Source of the DNA: Verrucomicrobiales bacterium | Lineage (GTDB): Bacteria > Verrucomicrobiota > Verrucomicrobiia > Methylacidiphilales > JAAUTS01 | DNA: 64,000 nucleotides | Direction: 5' to 3' | NCBI GenBank assembly: GCA_031256975.1 | Contig: JAIRPN010000003.1 | Location: 1-64,000 of the forward strand | Shown: positions 60,883 through 64,000 of the stretch, piece by piece | Position numbering within the stretch: the first letter of the stretch is position 1 | How the letters are laid out: the number at the start of each line of letters is the position of its first letter | Position numbers and translations under genes: made by a program | The notes under the pieces: model-generated | Told to the model about the DNA's origin: nothing | Database searches by the model: none | The model's input: only the letters and a program-made list of their open reading frames with translations

Positions 60883-62079
60883 TTAACGGCGTTTGCGACG
60901 GGAACTGCCGGTGCTCTTGCGACGACCGTCATTGGCACCACTTTCCTGCAGCAAGGTGGTGTAGGTGTAGTCGAAGTTTTCCAGTTTTACCCGCGGGATG
61001 GTCTTGTTGATGAGATATTCGATGGCGGTGATGTGTTCCTGCTCGGGCGCGGTGAAGATGGTGAGGGCGTCGCCGGTGCGATTGGCTCGTCCGGTACGGC
61101 CGATGCGATGGACGTAATCTTCGGGGTTTTCCGGCACGTCATAATTGATGACATGGCTGACTCCCTCGATGTCGAGCCCGCGTGCGGCAATGTCGGTGGC
61201 GACCAGGACTTCCACCTCGCCACTGCGAAATAGTTCCAAGGCTTTGGTGCGCTGGCCTTGGGAGCGGTCAGAGTGGATGACTTCGACCTTGTGTCCCTTG
61301 GTTTGCAGGGCGTTGCCGATCATGTCGGCACCGATCTTGGTGCGGGAAAAGATGATGACGCTTTCGTAGTTGGTGCGGTCGAGGAGGGCCATTAGCAACT
61401 CATCCTTTTGATTCATGGCCACTGGGTAAAGCACATGGCTGACGGTTGCGGCGGGATTGCTGCGCTGGCCGATGGCGATGGTTTGCGGTTCCTTCATGGC
61501 CCAACCGATGAGGTCTGCCAAGCGAGGCGGAATGGTGGCGGAAAAGAGCATGGTCTGGCGGTTAGCGTTGCAGTAACCGATGATCTTTCGCACGTCGGGC
61601 ATGAAACCCATGTCGAGCATGCGGTCGGCTTCGTCGAGGACCAACACCTCGATCTGGTTCAGTTTGACCGCACCGTTTTCGATATGGTCGATCAGGCGGC
61701 CGGGAGTGGCGATGATGATATCAGGTTTGCGGGCAAGCTCCTTGTTCTGGCCCTCGTATTTGACACCGCCATGCAGCAGGCAACTGGTCACAGAACTGAA
61801 AGCGGTAAAGTCATTACAAGCATCCTTGACCTGGGCGGCCAATTCACGGGTAGGTTCCAGGATCAGGCAGCGGGTATGGCTGTGTTTTTGCAGTTTGTGC
61901 AGAATGGGCAGTACGAAGGCGGCGGTCTTGCCGGTGCCGGTTTGTGCCGAGCCAATCAAATCCTTGCCGCTAATAATGATGGGGATGGCTTGGGCCTGGA
62001 TGGGGGTGGGGTCGATATAACGGAGCCGCTGCACCGCGTGCACGACGTCTTCTCCGAGTCCTAGATTGCTAAATGACAT
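60883..62079 (-). CDS. rhlE: DEAD-box RNA helicase, RhlE type
   Basis: The motifs appear in order: Q motif (SFSNLGLGEDVVHAVQRLRYIDPTPIQAQAIP), AQTGTGKTAAF (I), EPTRELAAQ (Ia), TPGRLIDH (Ib), VLDEADRMLDMGF (II), SATIPP (III), ARGLDIEGVSHVINYD (V) and HRIGRTGRANRTG (VI). The C-terminal tail is short and basic (RRKSTGSSRRKRR). Length is 398 aa from the ATG at 62079. RhlE-type helicases act in ribosome maturation and RNA turnover. It converges on the repeat array. Confidence 0.95.
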   Translation of the reverse strand: MSFSNLGLGEDVVHAVQRLRYIDPTPIQAQAIPIIISGKDLIGSAQTGTGKTAAFVLPILHKLQKHSHTRCLILEPTRELAAQVKDACNDFTAFSSVTSCLLHGGVKYEGQNKELARKPDIIIATPGRLIDHIENGAVKLNQIEVLVLDEADRMLDMGFMPDVRKIIGYCNANRQTMLFSATIPPRLADLIGWAMKEPQTIAIGQRSNPAATVSHVLYPVAMNQKDELLMALLDRTNYESVIIFSRTKIGADMIGNALQTKGHKVEVIHSDRSQGQRTKALELFRSGEVEVLVATDIAARGLDIEGVSHVINYDVPENPEDYVHRIGRTGRANRTGDALTIFTAPEQEHITAIEYLINKTIPRVKLENFDYTYTTLLQESGANDGRRKSTGSSRRKRR

Positions 62080-62179
62080 GTTGAACAAGGCTAGAGAAGG
62101 AGTGACAGTTGGGCGAGATATTATTTTGTCCAGTAAACAGGCCTTGTGCGGTGGCGTTTAGCATCTAGTTTATTCCTTT

Positions 62180-62938
62180 ATGTCGGAGTCGATTGTTGAG
62201 ATTAAGAACTTGCGCAAGGAGTTCGGGGAACTGGTGGCGATCGATGATTTGTCGTTCAATGTGGGCAAGGGGGAGATTGTCGGGTTGCTTGGCGCCAATG
62301 GCGCGGGCAAGACCACGGCGTTATCGATTTTGCTGGGGCTGATTACGCCGACTTCGGGAACCATCAGGATATTCGGTCGCGAACTGGAGCACAACCGGGT
62401 GGAAGTGTTGCGACGGATGAATTTCTCCTCGGCGTACACGTCGCTGCCCTCGAACCTGCGGGTGGAGGAGAATTTGATGGTGTTCGCGCGGTTGTATTCG
62501 ATTTCGAATGCGCGGCAAAAAATCAGCGAACTGCTGGAATTGCTGGAAATTTCCCACCTGCGCAAACGGGTGAGTGGTCGCTTGTCGTCGGGGGAATCGG
62601 CGCGGGTGAATTTGTGCAAGTCGTTGTTGAACGATCCCGAACTGCTGTTGCTGGACGAACCGACGGCCAGCCTGGATCCGGACATTGCCGACAAGGTGCG
62701 CAAGTGGTTGCGACAGGTGCAGCGGGAGAGGGGCATCGGCATGATTTACACCTCACACAACATGCGCGATGTGGAGGAGATTTGCGACCGGGTGTTGTTC
62801 ATGCAAAACGGCCGGATTTTTGCCGAAGGGACGCCGCAGTCAATCGTGGCGCAGTTCCATGAAAAGTCGTTGGAGTCGCTGTTCATCCGGGTGGCCCGCA
62901 GCGGCGATGTGGAAGTGATCGGGGAGGAAGCGAAATGA
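62180..62938 (+). CDS. ABC transporter ATP-binding protein
   Basis: Walker A is GANGAGKTTALS near residues 37-48. The signature is LSSGESARVNLCKSLL, where the usual LSGGQ is replaced by LSSGE. Walker B is LLLLDEPTASLDP, followed by the His switch in IYTSHNMRDVEE. The length is 252 aa. The sequence resembles exporter ATPases of the NodI/DrrA (ABC-2) type. Its stop overlaps the permease start by four bases. The substrate is unknown. Confidence 0.93.
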   Translation: MSESIVEIKNLRKEFGELVAIDDLSFNVGKGEIVGLLGANGAGKTTALSILLGLITPTSGTIRIFGRELEHNRVEVLRRMNFSSAYTSLPSNLRVEENLMVFARLYSISNARQKISELLELLEISHLRKRVSGRLSSGESARVNLCKSLLNDPELLLLDEPTASLDPDIADKVRKWLRQVQRERGIGMIYTSHNMRDVEEICDRVLFMQNGRIFAEGTPQSIVAQFHEKSLESLFIRVARSGDVEVIGEEAK

Positions 62939-63729
62939 ACGGTCGGGTGATTTTGGGTTTGGTATTGCGTTACATCTACATCATCCGGCGCAGTGTGCCG
63001 CGCATCATCGAGATGTTGTTTTGGCCGATGCTGGATTTGCTGGTCTGGGGCTTCCTGACAATTTATCTGCAAAAGATCAACCAGGACATTCCCGCGGCGG
63101 TGACGTTCTTGTTGGGGGCGATGATTTTTTGGGACGTCCTGTTCCGTTCGCAGCAGGGCATGACGGTGTCGTTTCTCGAGGATGTGTGGACCAAGAACAT
63201 CATCAATGTGTTCGTCGCGCCGGTGCGAATCCGTGAATTTCTGGCGGCCACGGCATTGGTGGGGTTGATCAAGGTGACCATTATCATTGTGGCGCTAACC
63301 ACGGTGGCGTTCCTGTTGTACGGTTTTAACCTGACGGTGATCGGCTGGGGATTGGTTCCATTGTTTGCCAACCTGATTGTGATGGGCTGGGGCATTGGCA
63401 TGGTGACCACGGCGCTAATCATGAGATTCGGGCAGGCGGTGGAGATGCTGGCCTGGGCGATTCCGTTCTTGTTCCAGCCCTTGTCGGCGGTGTTTTATCC
63501 AGTCAGTGTATTGCCGTCGTGGTTGCAGCCGCTGGCGCTGTGTTTGCCGTCCACCCATGTGTTCGAGGGCATGCGCGATGTGCTGGCGCATGGCGGATTC
63601 CCGATGCATCATTTGCTCTGGGCGATGTCGTTAAACGTGGTCTTTTTGCTGGCGGAAGCGTGGTTCTTCATGTGGATGTACCAGTCCACCCGTGAGAAGG
63701 GTTATCTCGCCAAGCTGGGCACCCAATAA
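62935..63729 (+). CDS. ABC-2 type transporter permease
   Basis: This six-helix permease of 264 aa matches NodJ/DrrB-type proteins. Helices include IEMLFWPMLDLLVWGFLTIYL, VTFLLGAMIFWDVLFRS, VGLIKVTIIIVALTTVAFLLYGF, LVPLFANLIVMGWGIGMVTTALIM and FLFQPLSAVFYPVSVLPSWLQPLALCLPSTHVFEGM, the last with the conserved P-LSAVFYP segment of ABC-2 exporters. It is translationally coupled to the ATPase gene. Together they should export a lipid, polysaccharide or drug; the sequence does not say which. Confidence 0.93.
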   Translation: MNGRVILGLVLRYIYIIRRSVPRIIEMLFWPMLDLLVWGFLTIYLQKINQDIPAAVTFLLGAMIFWDVLFRSQQGMTVSFLEDVWTKNIINVFVAPVRIREFLAATALVGLIKVTIIIVALTTVAFLLYGFNLTVIGWGLVPLFANLIVMGWGIGMVTTALIMRFGQAVEMLAWAIPFLFQPLSAVFYPVSVLPSWLQPLALCLPSTHVFEGMRDVLAHGGFPMHHLLWAMSLNVVFLLAEAWFFMWMYQSTREKGYLAKLGTQ

Positions 63730-63740
63730 GCGGTCGCTAA

Positions 63741-64000
63741 TCACGAAAGGATCAGCCCGATCACGCCGCCAACGGCGATTGCCGCCCCGATCAGGTTTCT
63801 CGTCGTTAGCCTGTCGCCGTCGAACCAATGGGTCAACGGCATGATGGCAATCGGCGTGGTGGCGACAATGGCCAGCACGATGCCGCTGGGGGTCGATGAC
63901 AAGGCCCATTGGAAACAGCTTACTCCGATTACCGGGCCGCACAATGCGTGCGCCAACAGCCAGCCGGAGGCGCTGTGGTTGGGTTTGGCGAAATTCCTCC
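63741..64000 (-). CDS. EamA/DMT-family transporter, C-terminal part only
   Basis: The frame is open to the window edge, and the gene continues beyond it on the 5' side. The visible 86 residues contain GWLLAHALCGPVIGVSCFQWALSSTPSGIVLAIVATTPIAIMP, LTHWFDGDRLTTRNLIGAAIAVGGVIGLIL. This is the last helices of an EamA repeat with the typical ATTPIxxxPL and GAxxxxxGVxxL patterns. It ends 11 bp from the convergent permease gene. The substrate cannot be inferred from this part. Confidence 0.85.
   Translation of the reverse strand, partial: RNFAKPNHSASGWLLAHALCGPVIGVSCFQWALSSTPSGIVLAIVATTPIAIMPLTHWFDGDRLTTRNLIGAAIAVGGVIGLILS

Overview
The window is a contiguous piece of a Gram-negative bacterial chromosome, moderately GC-rich with AT-rich intergenic spots. 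The gene mix suggests a member of the PVC group, most likely Verrucomicrobiota: long PATR-type autotransporters, a PEP-CTERM-tagged trypsin-like protease, a TIGR03790-type protein, DUF4412 and DUF4202 proteins, a Tad locus without a local pilin, and an ExbB/ExbD/TonB set. This placement is inferred from family content, because no rRNA or marker-gene comparison was possible. No prophage, transposase or CRISPR array was seen.

Layout. 0.1-9.5 kb: an 8-bp tandem repeat, a hypothetical gene and two tandem paralogous autotransporters, followed by a string of hairpins ending in a terminator. 9.5-16 kb: a tripartite RND efflux operon with a divergent TetR regulator. 16-28 kb: mostly single housekeeping genes (PLD nuclease-like, pirin, isochorismatase-like, accA, sufT, RluE-like, Nudix, DUF4202, AraC-like, TIGR03790, PhnP-like, recN, DUF4412). 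28-35 kb: a Tad/Flp secretion machine (cpaB, secretin, cpaE, cpaF, tadB, tadC). 35-37 kb: folK-panB, a small secreted protein and tRNA-Thr. 37-41 kb: a compact minus-strand operon (eno, a 70-residue membrane protein, a phosphoesterase, an MFS transporter) behind what reads clearly as a fluoride riboswitch and a 33-codon leader ORF. 41-46 kb: a TetR gene with a broken 5' end, the PEP-CTERM protease, and an operon of two secreted proteins, an ECF sigma factor, a small membrane protein and a Spy/CpxP-like sensor. 46-54 kb: pyk, yqhD-like, rsmI, the ExbB/ExbD/TonB operon and guaA. 54-64 kb: hisD-hisB-hisH, two LysM lipoproteins around a YfhO-like protein and a methyltransferase, rhlE, an ABC exporter and a partial EamA transporter.

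The strongest observations are: (1) the fluoride riboswitch, its leader ORF and its four-gene operon; (2) a short word, GTTAGCG with the extended form CCGTTAGCG, counted by eye about 41 and 12 times and so far above chance, including one inverted pair forming a hairpin after guaA; (3) two degenerate, helically phased AT-rich repeat arrays, one with a 22-bp period built on the palindrome TATGC-N3-GCATA and one with a 21/42-bp period upstream of an AraC-like gene; (4) a perfect 37-bp inverted repeat that encodes the C-terminus of a pseudouridine synthase; (5) two genes whose 5' ends are out of frame by one base at a GGGG run.

Coordinates of starts were chosen by ribosome-binding site and family alignment from memory, and can be off by a few codons. 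No database search was run.
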